DNA from: Bordetella parapertussis
Lineage (GTDB): Bacteria; Pseudomonadota; Gammaproteobacteria; Burkholderiales; SG8-39
Length of the DNA stretch: 64,000 nucleotides
Direction: 5' to 3'
NCBI GenBank assembly: GCA_945862265.1
Contig: CAMAXP010000001.1
Location: 1 to 64,000 of the forward strand
Of the stretch, positions 1 to 8,055 are shown in pieces. The translations under genes and the position numbers were made by a program. Each line of letters starts with the position of its first letter. Within the stretch, counting starts at the first letter, position 1. The notes beneath the pieces are model-generated. The model was given only the letters and a program-made list of their open reading frames with translations. It was not told the origin of the DNA and did not search any database.

Positions 1-550
1 CGCCCTTGATGAGGCCGGTGGCGGCCACGGTGATGTTCAATGCCGTCGCCCCGGCCCAGGAGCCCGTGACCGTTACGGTCTGGGTGGCGCTGCCGGTCGC
101 GAGGCTGCCCGTCGGCAGGAAGCGGATCGGCGCCGCCGGGCCGACCACGCTTGCGGTGCCCGTGGGGACCGGGTCGCTGATCATGATCGGGTTCGGGAGC
201 GCGGTGGTGGACGCATCGCAGAGGTTGTCGGCATCCAGGTCGTAGCACACCAGCCAGCCGTTGGTAGCCCAGTTGGTGATCGAAGTGGTGGCGCATCCGG
301 TGCGGGCAGCGTTGGCCGAGCAGACCAGCACCCCCTGGTTGGATTTGACGGCCTCGCTGCGCCCCTGTTGCAGGGCGGAGAGGACGGCGCCGCTGGCGGC
401 GTTGACCTTGACCTTGTTCAGGAAACTGGACAGGTTCGGCACGCCGTACGCGGCGATCACGGCGACGATCGCCACCGCCACCATGATTTCGACCATCGTG
501 AAGCCGAGTTGTGCGGCCGGACGGCGGGTTGGGAACGTATATTTACGCAT
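1..550 (-). CDS. GspH/FimT-like type IV pseudopilin, 3' end outside window
   Basis: Minor (pseudo)pilin of a type IV pilus or type II secretion system. The N-terminus has a short basic leader and a prepilin peptidase site, with G16 followed by F17-T-M-V-E, so the mature protein starts with Phe and has the conserved Glu at position 5. A hydrophobic helix (IMVAVAIVAVIAAYGV) follows. The rest is Ser/Thr/Ala rich and fits the GspH/FimT fold. Start taken at the ATG ending at 550. No Shine-Dalgarno is seen before it, and a possible -35/-10 pair (TTTACT at 579-584, TATTCT at 557-562, complement) would place transcription start almost at the ATG. An in-frame TTG nine codons upstream is the alternative. 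About 183 codons are visible; the C-terminus lies beyond base 1. FimT versus GspH cannot be decided here. Confidence 0.85.
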   Translation of the reverse strand, partial: MRKYTFPTRRPAAQLGFTMVEIMVAVAIVAVIAAYGVPNLSSFLNKVKVNAASGAVLSALQQGRSEAVKSNQGVLVCSANAARTGCATTSITNWATNGWLVCYDLDADNLCDASTTALPNPIMISDPVPTGTASVVGPAAPIRFLPTGSLATGSATQTVTVTGSWAGATALNITVAATGLIKG

Positions 551-689
551 GGGACGAGAATAGCGTCCCGGAGTCAAAAGTAAACTTACGTCGACGTGCG
601 GGGCCTGGCGGTGGATGTACGGTTTCCAGGCGGGGTGAATCCGTGAACCACTTCACGGAATGGGCTGTACGAGCCCCGTCCCGAGAAGG

Positions 690-1160
690 TCAGTTGCAGT
701 TCTCCCGTGCAATCTGCTCGGCTTTTGTCCTCTCGTCGGCTATGGCCGCCGCGTCAGGAAAGTAGCGCTCGCCTTTCGCATCGACCCGCGCGATTCGCTG
801 ACCACTCTCGAAGACACGCACTGCCTCCTGGGCACGCTGGCAATTGCCTGCCTTCGCCTCCGCGTCCTTGGCTTCGAGCGCCTGCTTCTCCGCCTTGGCC
901 TGGGCTTCGCGCTGCCGCTTGCGATATTCGATTTCGGCGTCCGCAGGCGTGGCCGGCGCTACCCCGGCTGCGGGGGCCGGGCCGGGGCCTGAGGGCGGCG
1001 GCGCGAGCCGGGTGGCCTTTACGCCAGGCGGGGCGACGTCGCCGTATCTCACCCCGCCGTCAGGGTCGGTCCACTTGAACTGCTGGGCAAATGCGACGTT
1101 CGCGCACCCCAGGACAAGGCCCAGGACAAGGCCCAGGGCGAGGGCGACCGGTGTTTTCAT
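690..1160 (-). CDS. DUF4124 domain-containing exported protein (156 aa)
   Basis: Small secreted protein of the DUF4124 family, common in beta- and gammaproteobacteria and of unknown function. It has a signal peptide (residues 1 to about 25, hydrophobic repeat VALALGLVLGLVLGC ending near AFA-QQ). Then comes the short DUF4124 motif, where FKWTDPDGGVRYGDVAPPG matches the family's K-W-x-D-x-x-G-x-x-x-Y-x-D-x-P pattern. A Pro/Ala-rich linker and a long charged, probably coiled-coil stretch (E-Y-R-K-R-Q-R-E-A-Q and on) complete it. The ATG at 1160 is chosen because AGGAGG lies just upstream and the signal peptide begins there; a longer frame reaching 1256 has neither. A Cys in GCANVAFA might suggest a lipobox, but the AFAQ cleavage site fits better. 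Confidence 0.8.
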   Translation of the reverse strand: MKTPVALALGLVLGLVLGCANVAFAQQFKWTDPDGGVRYGDVAPPGVKATRLAPPPSGPGPAPAAGVAPATPADAEIEYRKRQREAQAKAEKQALEAKDAEAKAGNCQRAQEAVRVFESGQRIARVDAKGERYFPDAAAIADERTKAEQIARENCN

Positions 1161-1242
1161 GGGAGTCCTCCTGCAGCACGGGACATATATTGGCCGGTAG
1201 TTTTGTCGAATTGTACTGTTCCGGGGCCTGCGGATACTTACG

Positions 1243-1272
1243 TTGGCGGGGAACACCGCGCCAGACTATAAT
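1243..1272 (+). promoter_or_regulatory. Putative sigma70 promoter of tRNA-Thr
   Basis: TTGGCG at 1243-1248 and a perfect TATAAT at 1267-1272 are separated by 18 bases. The predicted transcription start near 1279 lies about 14 bases before the mature tRNA 5' end, a normal arrangement for a tRNA leader. Confidence 0.6.
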
Positions 1273-1292
1273 CCCCGACTTGCTTCATCCGG

Positions 1293-1368
1293 GCCGGTGT
1301 AGCTCAGTTGGTAGAGCAGCGCATTCGTAATGCGAAGGTCGGAGGTTCGACTCCTCTCCCCGGCACCA
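1293..1368 (+). tRNA. thrW: tRNA-Thr (anticodon CGT)
   Basis: A 76-nt cloverleaf with encoded CCA (1366-1368). The anticodon loop TTCGTAA (1324-1330) carries CGT at 1326-1328, decoding ACG. The D-arm (AGCTCAGTTGGTAGAGC) and T-loop TTCGACT are canonical. The whole closely matches my memory of E. coli thrW. The acceptor stem GCCGGTG pairs with CCCCGGC except for one U6-C67 mismatch. It sits 30 bases upstream of the response-regulator start, so some readthrough is possible. Confidence 0.95.
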
Positions 1369-1398
1369 AATTCCCTTACCGGATATGCGACCCGTCTG

Positions 1399-1776
1399 AT
1401 GCCCAAGTCCATCCTGGTAGTCGACGACGACCAAAGCCTGCGCGAATTGCTGCGCCTGCATTTGTCGGCTGCAGGCTACGCCGTCAGCACTGCGTCCGAC
1501 GGGATCGAGGCAGGCTATGCCGTGCTGAAAAGCCTGCCGGACCTGATCATTACCGACGTCAACATGCCTCACATGGACGGCTACCAGTTCGTCGAGGCGC
1601 TGAAGGCCGACAAAAGCCTGCCGAAAATCCCGGTGATCTTCCTGACCTCGATGGACGAGTTCGACCGCGGGCAGCAACTGGGCGCAGTCGGCTACATCAC
1701 CAAGCCGGTACGCGCCGACAAGCTGCTTGCCGTCGTTGCCGAGCACCTGCCCGGCGGGACCTACCCCATCGGTTAA
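1399..1776 (+). CDS. Single-domain response regulator (CheY/Spo0F-like, 125 aa)
   Basis: A stand-alone receiver (REC) domain of usual length with no output domain, so it probably acts by protein-protein contact in a phosphorelay or motility/pilus system. The acidic pocket is D9-D10-D11, the phospho-acceptor is D53 in DLIITDVNMP, the switch Thr is T83 and the conserved Lys is K102 in the TKP motif. Start is the ATG at 1399; the frame runs back to 1330, but that part overlaps the tRNA 3' half and cannot be coding. Its stop overlaps the stop of the convergent SPOR gene (TTAA at 1773-1776). No histidine kinase is adjacent, so the partner is unknown. Confidence 0.9.
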   Translation: MPKSILVVDDDQSLRELLRLHLSAAGYAVSTASDGIEAGYAVLKSLPDLIITDVNMPHMDGYQFVEALKADKSLPKIPVIFLTSMDEFDRGQQLGAVGYITKPVRADKLLAVVAEHLPGGTYPIG

Positions 1777-2468
1777 GGCGTTCGGGCCGGCTTCAGGTCG
1801 GCTCCCGGGGCGCATTCGCGCACTTCGCTGCCGGCAAAACCCTGCGCGGTTTCACGCAGCTTGGCTGCCAGGGTGTCCTCGATGCCCCGCACCTGGTAGT
1901 AGGTCTTCTGCAGCTGGGTTTCGCGCTTGCCCACCTGCGCGGTCCGGACATCCTTGGCGCGCAGCGCTTCGAGACGGCTCTGCGCGGCCGCTTCGGTCTT
2001 GAACACGCCGAGGGACAGGGCGTACTGGAAAGGCCCCACGTCCGGGACGATGAAATACTCCTCCACCCCGCGGGACTTGAGTTCCTCGACCTTCTTCAGC
2101 GCATCGGCCCTGTTCGGGCGGGTCGGGATGTACACCCACCAGCCGGCGGAGTCGTCCACCTGGCGTTGCGACAGGCGGGCGCCCAGGGCCAATGGGGCAA
2201 GGGCTTCGCCGGCGCGCGCCGCATCCGCCGGCGCAAACCCGCCCCATTCCAGGCAGGCGATGCGGCCGGCGGTTTCAGGCGGCGGTTTGGTCGTAGCCAC
2301 TTCGGCGGCCTTGGTGGCCAGATCGGTGGGGAGGATGCGCAGCTTTTCCGGCGCCACCTGGCGGGCGATCGGGCGGGGGTCCGACTGCGTGTCCAGGTCG
2401 CCGATGAAATTCGCCCACGCAAAGAAGGCGAGGTTGGCGAGCACCACCAGGAGAAAGAGCGTTCTCAA
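1773..2468 (-). CDS. SPOR domain-containing inner-membrane protein (231 aa)
   Basis: Probable peptidoglycan-binding protein. It has an N-terminal membrane anchor (residues about 3-21, TLFLLVVLANLAFFAWANF), a low-complexity periplasmic linker, then a SPOR-like module. The module shows two half repeats, GWWVYIPTRPNRADALKKVEEL and YALSLGVFKTEAAAQSRLEAL. SPOR domains bind septal denuded glycan in characterised proteins; that role here is inferred. It is the third gene of a birA-coaX-SPOR set, overlapping the coaX stop by 4 bases, an order I know from many Burkholderiales. Confidence 0.8.
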   Translation of the reverse strand: MRTLFLLVVLANLAFFAWANFIGDLDTQSDPRPIARQVAPEKLRILPTDLATKAAEVATTKPPPETAGRIACLEWGGFAPADAARAGEALAPLALGARLSQRQVDDSAGWWVYIPTRPNRADALKKVEELKSRGVEEYFIVPDVGPFQYALSLGVFKTEAAAQSRLEALRAKDVRTAQVGKRETQLQKTYYQVRGIEDTLAAKLRETAQGFAGSEVRECAPGADLKPARTP

Positions 2469-3190
2469 GAGTTCGCTATCTGCGCGAGGCCTTCGAGCAC
2501 CAGGTTGTCGACGTAGCGGCAGTGGATGCCGGCGAGCTGGTCAACCAGCAGCCGCCCGGCGCCGCCGCTGACGATGACGAGACCGCCCGGGCCCAGCCGG
2601 CGCGCCATGCGCTCCACTGCGCCAGCCTGCGCCTGCCAGCAGCCGGTCGCTATGGCATCCACGGTATTGCGGGGGGCTTCGCGAAAGCGCCCCTCCTGGA
2701 GTGGCAGGCGGCCGGTGTGCTCATGCAGGACAAAGCGCATGAGGTCCACGCCGGGCAGGATCAGGCCACCCTCGAACATGCCCTGGGCCGACAGGGTGTC
2801 GATCGTCGTCGCAGTGCCTGAATTGACAACGAGGCACGGGCCGGGGTGCAGGGCCCGCGCTGCGACCAGCGCGGCCCAGCGGTCCGGGCCGAGCTGGTCG
2901 GGTGTTTCATAGCCGTTCTTCACGCCGCAGCGTTCGGCCTCGCCGTGGAGCCAGTGGGCCTCGGCTTCGAAGATGCTGGTCCAGTTGACGATCAGCTGGT
3001 GGGCCGCCTCGCCGGCGACGTTGGAGATGATGATCTTCTCCGGGTTGGCATGGGTTGCGGCGAACGGGTTGATGTCATGGTTCGCCGCGGCAAATTCGAT
3101 GATCGACACCGTGGCGAGGCTGGTCCACCCCTTGCCGTCGTGCCAGCCCCACTTCACGCGCGAATTGCCGGCGTCGATGGTGAGGATCAT
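2465..3190 (-). CDS. coaX: Type III pantothenate kinase
   Basis: Catalyses ATP-dependent phosphorylation of pantothenate, the first step of coenzyme A synthesis. It belongs to the ASKHA-fold CoaX class rather than the CoaA class. Visible motifs are the N-terminal phosphate loop DAGNSRVKWG (residues 6-15), the GPDRWAALVAA motif near residue 100, LVVNSGTATTID near residue 120 and FEGGLILPG near residue 138. Length 241 aa is normal for the family. Start and stop overlap the neighbouring birA and SPOR genes by 4 bases each, so the three are translationally coupled. The co-location of biotin ligase and CoaX is a known betaproteobacterial arrangement. Confidence 0.95.
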   Translation of the reverse strand: MILTIDAGNSRVKWGWHDGKGWTSLATVSIIEFAAANHDINPFAATHANPEKIIISNVAGEAAHQLIVNWTSIFEAEAHWLHGEAERCGVKNGYETPDQLGPDRWAALVAARALHPGPCLVVNSGTATTIDTLSAQGMFEGGLILPGVDLMRFVLHEHTGRLPLQEGRFREAPRNTVDAIATGCWQAQAGAVERMARRLGPGGLVIVSGGAGRLLVDQLAGIHCRYVDNLVLEGLAQIANS

Positions 3191-4002
3191 GCCGCCCGCC
3201 CGCGCACTACGCTGCCGCTGTGGATGGCGAGGACGCCACGCCGGGTGCGCAGCAGCAGCCCGCCGTCGGGCGCGAGCCCGTCGGCTACGCCGGAGACGAC
3301 GCGACCGTCCGACATGCGTACTTTCATCGTCTCACCCTGGTTGGCATGCATGGATTCCCATTCCGGCCGGAATGTCTCGAAGCCCGCATTCTCGAAAGAC
3401 TCGAGCGCGCCCGCAAGCCCGGCTGCGACATGGATCGCAATTTCGTTGCGCGCGGGCAGCGGATCCATGAGCTCATCCAGGGCTGCGACCCGTCGCCTGA
3501 GCCGCCCGTCGAGTCCTTCGGTCCGCCGGCAATTGAGGCCGACCCCGACCACGACCGAGACCTGCCCGCCTGACGCGCGCGTTTCGACCAGGATGCCCCC
3601 CAGTTTCCCGCCGCCCAGCCGGGCTGGTGCCAGCAGGTCGTTGGGCCATTTGAGTCCCACGCCGTTTGCGCCCAGCGCTTGCAGGGCTCGCGCGACGCCT
3701 ACACCTGCAGCAAGGGACAACCCGCCCAGCCGCCCGACGGTGCCGCTGAAGTGCCGGCGCAGCGAGAACATCAGCGCGGCGCCGCGCTCCGAGTGCCAGC
3801 GCCGGCCGCGCCGACCGCGTCCCGCTGTCTGTTCCTCGGCAAAGAGGAGCGCAGGCACGCCTTCAGCGCTGCGTTCAAGGAGGAGGGTATTCGTCGAGGT
3901 GCAGCGCTCGCATACTTCGACCGCAAGCTGAACGCCCAGGGACTCGAGGCCCCTGCGGATCGAAACGGCATCGAGCGCGTCCGGGGCGACAGCGCCTGGC
4001 AT
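3187..4002 (-). CDS. birA: Biotin--[acetyl-CoA-carboxylase] ligase
   Basis: Attaches biotin to the biotin carboxyl carrier protein of acetyl-CoA carboxylase through biotinyl-AMP. Catalytic motifs are present: GRGRRGRRWHS (biotin/AMP loop), KWPNDL and GKLGGILVE, then a C-terminal SH3-like domain. There is no N-terminal winged helix, so this is a monofunctional ligase (271 aa) unlikely to be a DNA-binding repressor. Start taken at the ATG ending at 4002, two bases after the stop of the upstream M81 gene (TGA-AA-ATG). A longer frame to 4059 would run 55 bases into that gene. Confidence 0.93.
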   Translation of the reverse strand: MPGAVAPDALDAVSIRRGLESLGVQLAVEVCERCTSTNTLLLERSAEGVPALLFAEEQTAGRGRRGRRWHSERGAALMFSLRRHFSGTVGRLGGLSLAAGVGVARALQALGANGVGLKWPNDLLAPARLGGGKLGGILVETRASGGQVSVVVGVGLNCRRTEGLDGRLRRRVAALDELMDPLPARNEIAIHVAAGLAGALESFENAGFETFRPEWESMHANQGETMKVRMSDGRVVSGVADGLAPDGGLLLRTRRGVLAIHSGSVVRGRAA

Positions 4003-4004
4003 TT

Positions 4005-5492
4005 TCAGAATGCCTTGCCGTTGGGCTTTAACCGGATCCCGCGCGCGAGGCGCTTCCATGGAAATTCGCTTGGGTCGGCGATCATCGGTCCCGGCGCCTT
4101 GGCGACGAGGATCTGCTCCGCGATCGGTGCGAAGTCGGCGCGAAAGTGCACCGAACTCTTGTTCACCAGGATGGCCTGCGCGGTCGGCTCGATGCCCACG
4201 AAGCGATACAGTTCCTGGTCGGCGAGCTGGGTTTTCTTGCTGGCGAGGACAATGCGCACGCCTTCGATCGACAGGCAGGCCGAAAGCCCGAGTTCCATCT
4301 TCGCGCCGCGATAGAACGGCCCCTTGCAGAGCAGCCGGCCGTCGGAGAGCGCGTCGACGCGGAACTGCGCGCGCAGGGGTGCGTCGCCGGGCACGCCGGA
4401 TTTCCCGCCGAGGGACAACTCGAGCGTGCTGCCGATCCCGGCGCGGTGCGCGGCTTGCGCGGCCGCCGGGTCGACCATCACGCCGAGCGCTGCGCGTTGC
4501 ACGTTGTTGGCAAGCAGCGCGCGCAGCATCCCGGTGGTGTCCGAATCGCCGCCCGCGCCGGGGTTGTCCTGCGTGTCGGCAATCACCACGGGCCGGGTCG
4601 CCTTTGCGGCAATCGCCATCGCAAGCTTCACGGCTTCATCTGCGGCATACACCGGCGCATCGAACTCGGCCTCGATCGATTCGATGTGGCGGGCAAGGGC
4701 GTCGGCCGCCTGCGCCGCCGCGCCGGGGCTGGTCCCGTAGGCGAGGACCACCGGGCCGCATTCGGGGAAGTCCGCGGCCGGGAACCCGGGCGTGAACGAC
4801 AGCGTCGGCACGTCGCGCGTCTCCATCCCGGCGAGGTCGGCAAAGAGCTTCTTCGAGGGTTCGAGGTCGGTGCACTGCGCCGAAAGCGGGATGAGGAACG
4901 GGATGCGCCGCAGCGCGGCGTGCGGGCGCGCCATGCCGTCCAGGCGCTGCGCGAGCAGAAAGGCCGTGCGCGCCCCGGTGTCGGCCATGTCGACGTGCGG
5001 ATAGGTGCGGTATCCGACCAGCGCATCCGCACAGTCGACCATCGTCCGGGTGACATTGGCATGCAGGTCGAGGCTGGCCATGATCGGCACGTCCTCGCCC
5101 ACCGCGCGTCGCACGCGCGCGAGGATCTCGCCTTCGCCGTCATCCAGGTGTTCGGTGACCATCGCGCCATGCAGGTCCAGGTAGACCGCATCGGGTTTCG
5201 CGTCCCGGATGCCGTCGACGATCATCGCCGCGATCCGCTCGAAGGCGTCTTCGGTGACATGCGCGGACGGCTCGGCCGCCGCCCAGGCCGTCGGCACCAG
5301 CGTGTGACGCGTGCCCTTCATCTGCTCGATGAACCCGGCGATGGGCAGGTTCCTCGCCACCATGGTTTCGAGCATTTCGCCGCCGCGCTGCAACCCGGGC
5401 CACCCCTTGGCGCGCTCGAAGTTCAAGTAAGTCGCTTTGCTGGGTGCGAAGGTGTTGGTCTCGTGTTGGAAGCCGCCGATGGCGATGCGCAT
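4005..5492 (-). CDS. M81 family metallopeptidase (MlrC-like)
   Basis: Zinc peptidase-like protein of the M81 / microcystinase C family, 495 aa. The N-terminus IGGFQHETNTF and the segments DLHGAMV, SLDLHANV and DTQDNPGAGGDSDT are the conserved metal-site and fold motifs, followed by the C-terminal MlrC domain. Known members cleave small peptides or amides; the substrate here is unknown. The ATG at 5492 overlaps the ABC ATPase stop as TGATG; a GTG one codon earlier (5495) is an alternative. Its place at the end of an oligopeptide ABC operon suggests it hydrolyses the imported compound. Confidence 0.88.
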   Translation of the reverse strand: MRIAIGGFQHETNTFAPSKATYLNFERAKGWPGLQRGGEMLETMVARNLPIAGFIEQMKGTRHTLVPTAWAAAEPSAHVTEDAFERIAAMIVDGIRDAKPDAVYLDLHGAMVTEHLDDGEGEILARVRRAVGEDVPIMASLDLHANVTRTMVDCADALVGYRTYPHVDMADTGARTAFLLAQRLDGMARPHAALRRIPFLIPLSAQCTDLEPSKKLFADLAGMETRDVPTLSFTPGFPAADFPECGPVVLAYGTSPGAAAQAADALARHIESIEAEFDAPVYAADEAVKLAMAIAAKATRPVVIADTQDNPGAGGDSDTTGMLRALLANNVQRAALGVMVDPAAAQAAHRAGIGSTLELSLGGKSGVPGDAPLRAQFRVDALSDGRLLCKGPFYRGAKMELGLSACLSIEGVRIVLASKKTQLADQELYRFVGIEPTAQAILVNKSSVHFRADFAPIAEQILVAKAPGPMIADPSEFPWKRLARGIRLKPNGKAF

Positions 5493-7126
5493 CACGCGTG
5501 TCCGCTGGAAAAGGCGAAGTTGCGGCCCGGGGCCGCGGCGAACAGCGCCCGCGTGTACTCATGCTGCGGGCGCAGGAACACCTCGGTGGCCGCGCCGTAT
5601 TCGACTACGCGCCCCTGCGACATCACCGCGACGTGGTCGCAGATCTGCGCCGCAACGCGCAGGTCGTGGGTGATGAACAGCATCGCGAGGTTGAGCCGGC
5701 CGCGGATCTCCTCCAGCAGCGCCAGCACCTGCGCCTGCACCGAGACGTCCAGCGCCGATACGGCTTCGTCCGCAATGAGCAGTTCGGGTTCCATGGCCAG
5801 CGCCCGCGCGATGCAGATGCGCTGCCGCTGTCCGCCGGAGAACTGGTGCGGGTAGCGTTCGAGCGAAGCGGGGTCCATGCGCACCAGGTCCATGAGCTTG
5901 CGCGCTCGCTCGATGGCTTCGCTGCGCCCTGTGCCGTAGTTGAGCGGGCCTTCGATGATCGCCTCGCCGACCTTGCGGCGCGGGTTGAGCGAACGGTACG
6001 GGTCCTGGAAGATGATCTGGACCTTGCGCCGCAGCGGCCGCAACTGGCCGGGCGACAAGGTGGCGATGTCCTCGCCCGAGAGAAGGACCTCGCCCGAGGT
6101 CGGGTCGATCAGGCGGACGACGCAGCGCGCGACGGTCGATTTCCCGGACCCGGATTCGCCGACGATGCCCAGGGTCTGCCCGCGCCGGATTTCGAGGTTC
6201 ACGTCGCTGGCGGCATGGACTTCGCGCTTTTTCGACAGCCAGCCGCGGTCGATGTAGGTCTTGGACAGGTGCTTGAGTTCAAGCACCACGGGAGCGCCTG
6301 CATCCGCGACACGGTCCACCGGTGCAAGGGTCGGCACCGCACGGATCAGCATCTTCGTGTACTCGTGCTGCGGGTTCTTCAGGACCTCGTCACGCGCGCC
6401 GAATTCGACCAGCTCGCCCAGGCGCAGCACCGCGACCCGCTGGGCAATCTCCGCCACGACGCCGAAGTCGTGCGTGATGAACAATACGCCGGTCCCGTGC
6501 CGTGCCTGCAGGTCGCGGATCAATTGCAGGATCTGCGCCTGCGTCGTGACGTCGAGCGCGGTGGTGGGCTCGTCCGCTATGATCAGCGCCGGGTCGAGGA
6601 TCAGCGCCATGGCGATCACGATGCGCTGGCGCTGGCCACCGGAGAGCTGGTGCGGGTAGGACGCGTAGATGCGCTCGGGCTCCGGCAGGCTGACTTCGCG
6701 GATGGTGGCGAGGATCTTCGCGCGGCGCTCGGTGGGGGACAGTTGCGTGTGTTCAGAGAGGACCTCGTCGATCTGCTCGCCGCAGGTCATGACCGGATTC
6801 AGCGCAGTCATCGGTTCCTGGAACACCATCGACATGCGCGTGGCGCGCAGTTCGCGCAGCCGGGAGACCGGCGCGTGGGTGATGTCTTCGCCCTGCAGCA
6901 GGATTGCCCCCCCCGCCACCTTCAGCGTTCGCGGCAGCAGCCCCATGATGCTTTGCGCGATGACCGATTTGCCGGAACCCGACTCGCCCACGAGGCAGAC
7001 GATTTCGCCGCGATTGACGGTAAACGAAACGTCGGAGACGGCGTTCGTGCGGTCGCCGCCTTCGGGCAGGGAGATTGACAGCCCGCGGACCTCGAGCACC
7101 GGGCCGGACGGGGCGGGTGCGGTCAC
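5492..7126 (-). CDS. Oligopeptide-type ABC transporter, fused double ATPase (DppD-DppF-like)
   Basis: Energises the importer encoded by the adjacent permeases. A single 544-aa chain holds two nucleotide-binding domains, as in GsiA/YejF. The first has Walker A GESGSGKS at residues 47-54, a QLSGGQRQR signature and a DEPTTALD Walker B. The second has a second GESGSGKS, FSGGQRQR and ADEAVSALD. Each half ends with the oligopeptide-transporter C-terminal region. Start is a GTG at 7126 whose last bases form the permease stop (GTGA overlap); the long open frame further upstream is a shadow of that permease. Confidence 0.93.
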   Translation of the reverse strand: MTAPAPSGPVLEVRGLSISLPEGGDRTNAVSDVSFTVNRGEIVCLVGESGSGKSVIAQSIMGLLPRTLKVAGGAILLQGEDITHAPVSRLRELRATRMSMVFQEPMTALNPVMTCGEQIDEVLSEHTQLSPTERRAKILATIREVSLPEPERIYASYPHQLSGGQRQRIVIAMALILDPALIIADEPTTALDVTTQAQILQLIRDLQARHGTGVLFITHDFGVVAEIAQRVAVLRLGELVEFGARDEVLKNPQHEYTKMLIRAVPTLAPVDRVADAGAPVVLELKHLSKTYIDRGWLSKKREVHAASDVNLEIRRGQTLGIVGESGSGKSTVARCVVRLIDPTSGEVLLSGEDIATLSPGQLRPLRRKVQIIFQDPYRSLNPRRKVGEAIIEGPLNYGTGRSEAIERARKLMDLVRMDPASLERYPHQFSGGQRQRICIARALAMEPELLIADEAVSALDVSVQAQVLALLEEIRGRLNLAMLFITHDLRVAAQICDHVAVMSQGRVVEYGAATEVFLRPQHEYTRALFAAAPGRNFAFSSGHA

Positions 7127-8055
7127 GAGCGTCGGGCCATCTTGGGGTCCAGCGTGTCGCGCAGGCCGTCGCCGAGGATGTTCACCGCCAGCACCGTGAG
7201 CGCGAGGAAGATCCCGGGGAAGAGCACGTTGTGCGGGAAGGTGACGAACTGCACGCGGCCTTCGGCCATGATGTTGCCCCAGGTCGGGATGTCCGGCGGC
7301 AGCCCGACGCCGAGGAAGGACAGGATCGCCTCGACGAGGATGCCGGCGGCGCAGATGTAGGTGCCCTGCACGAGCAGCGGTGCCACCGTATTGGGCAGGA
7401 TGTGGAACAGCATGATTTTCCAGGCGGGGGTGCCCAGCGAAATCGCAGCCTCGACGTAGGGCTCTTCGCGGATCGTGAGCACCAGGGAGCGTACCAGCCG
7501 CGTCACCCGCGGGATTTCGGGGATGGCGATCGCGATGATCACCGACAGCAGGCTCGCCCGCCACATCGCGACCAGTGCGATCGCGATCAGGATGGCAGGG
7601 ATCGCCATCACGCCGTCCATGACGCGCATCAGCGGGCCGTCCAGCCAGCGCAGGTAGCCCGACAGGAGGCCGAGCAGGATGCCGAAGACAAGCGCCACGA
7701 CCGCCGAGAACGCCCCGACCATCAGGGACACGCGCGTGCCGTAAAGCACCCGGCTGTAGATGTCGCGGCCGAAGCTGTCCGAGCCCATGATGAAGGTGTG
7801 CTTGATCGAGTCGCCGTCGAGCGTGATGATTTCGCCCGACTGTCCCGGGGTCAGGTCGCGGCTGCCGGCATCGAACAGGGTCGGGTCGACGGTCCCGAGC
7901 AGCGGCGCAGCCAAGGCGATGAAGATAAGCGCAAGCAGCACGACGCCGCCGATGCGCACCGACCAGTTGCGACGCAGGCGCTGCATCGCGCTTTCCTGCC
8001 GGACGACGGCGGCGGATTCCGTCGAGAGTGCCTCGGCTGCGCTGTCGGTCGCCAT
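7123..8055 (-). CDS. Oligopeptide ABC transporter permease (DppC/OppC-like)
   Basis: Second inner-membrane subunit of the peptide-type importer, 310 aa. It has an N-terminal OppC-type cytoplasmic extension, a first membrane helix (IGGVVLLALIFIALAAPLL), a periplasmic loop, then five further helices. The EAA loop lies around EAAISLGTPAWKIMLFHILP, where the ATPase docks. It overlaps the ATPase gene by 4 bases and abuts the DppB-like permease. Substrate unknown. Confidence 0.92.
   Translation of the reverse strand: MATDSAAEALSTESAAVVRQESAMQRLRRNWSVRIGGVVLLALIFIALAAPLLGTVDPTLFDAGSRDLTPGQSGEIITLDGDSIKHTFIMGSDSFGRDIYSRVLYGTRVSLMVGAFSAVVALVFGILLGLLSGYLRWLDGPLMRVMDGVMAIPAILIAIALVAMWRASLLSVIIAIAIPEIPRVTRLVRSLVLTIREEPYVEAAISLGTPAWKIMLFHILPNTVAPLLVQGTYICAAGILVEAILSFLGVGLPPDIPTWGNIMAEGRVQFVTFPHNVLFPGIFLALTVLAVNILGDGLRDTLDPKMARRS

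Noticed and set aside
4146-5855. 569-codon plus-strand open frame opposite the M81 gene
   Set aside because: Same antisense effect; no start signal or recognisable domain.
6907-6914. Run of eight C in the ABC ATPase gene as possible phase-variation tract
   Set aside because: The run reads in frame as Gly codons between conserved segments and is short; no evidence of length variation.
7123-7564. Upstream extension of the fused ATPase frame to 7564
   Set aside because: This part is an alternate reading of the DppC-like permease; the GTG at 7126 with GTGA overlap explains the true start.
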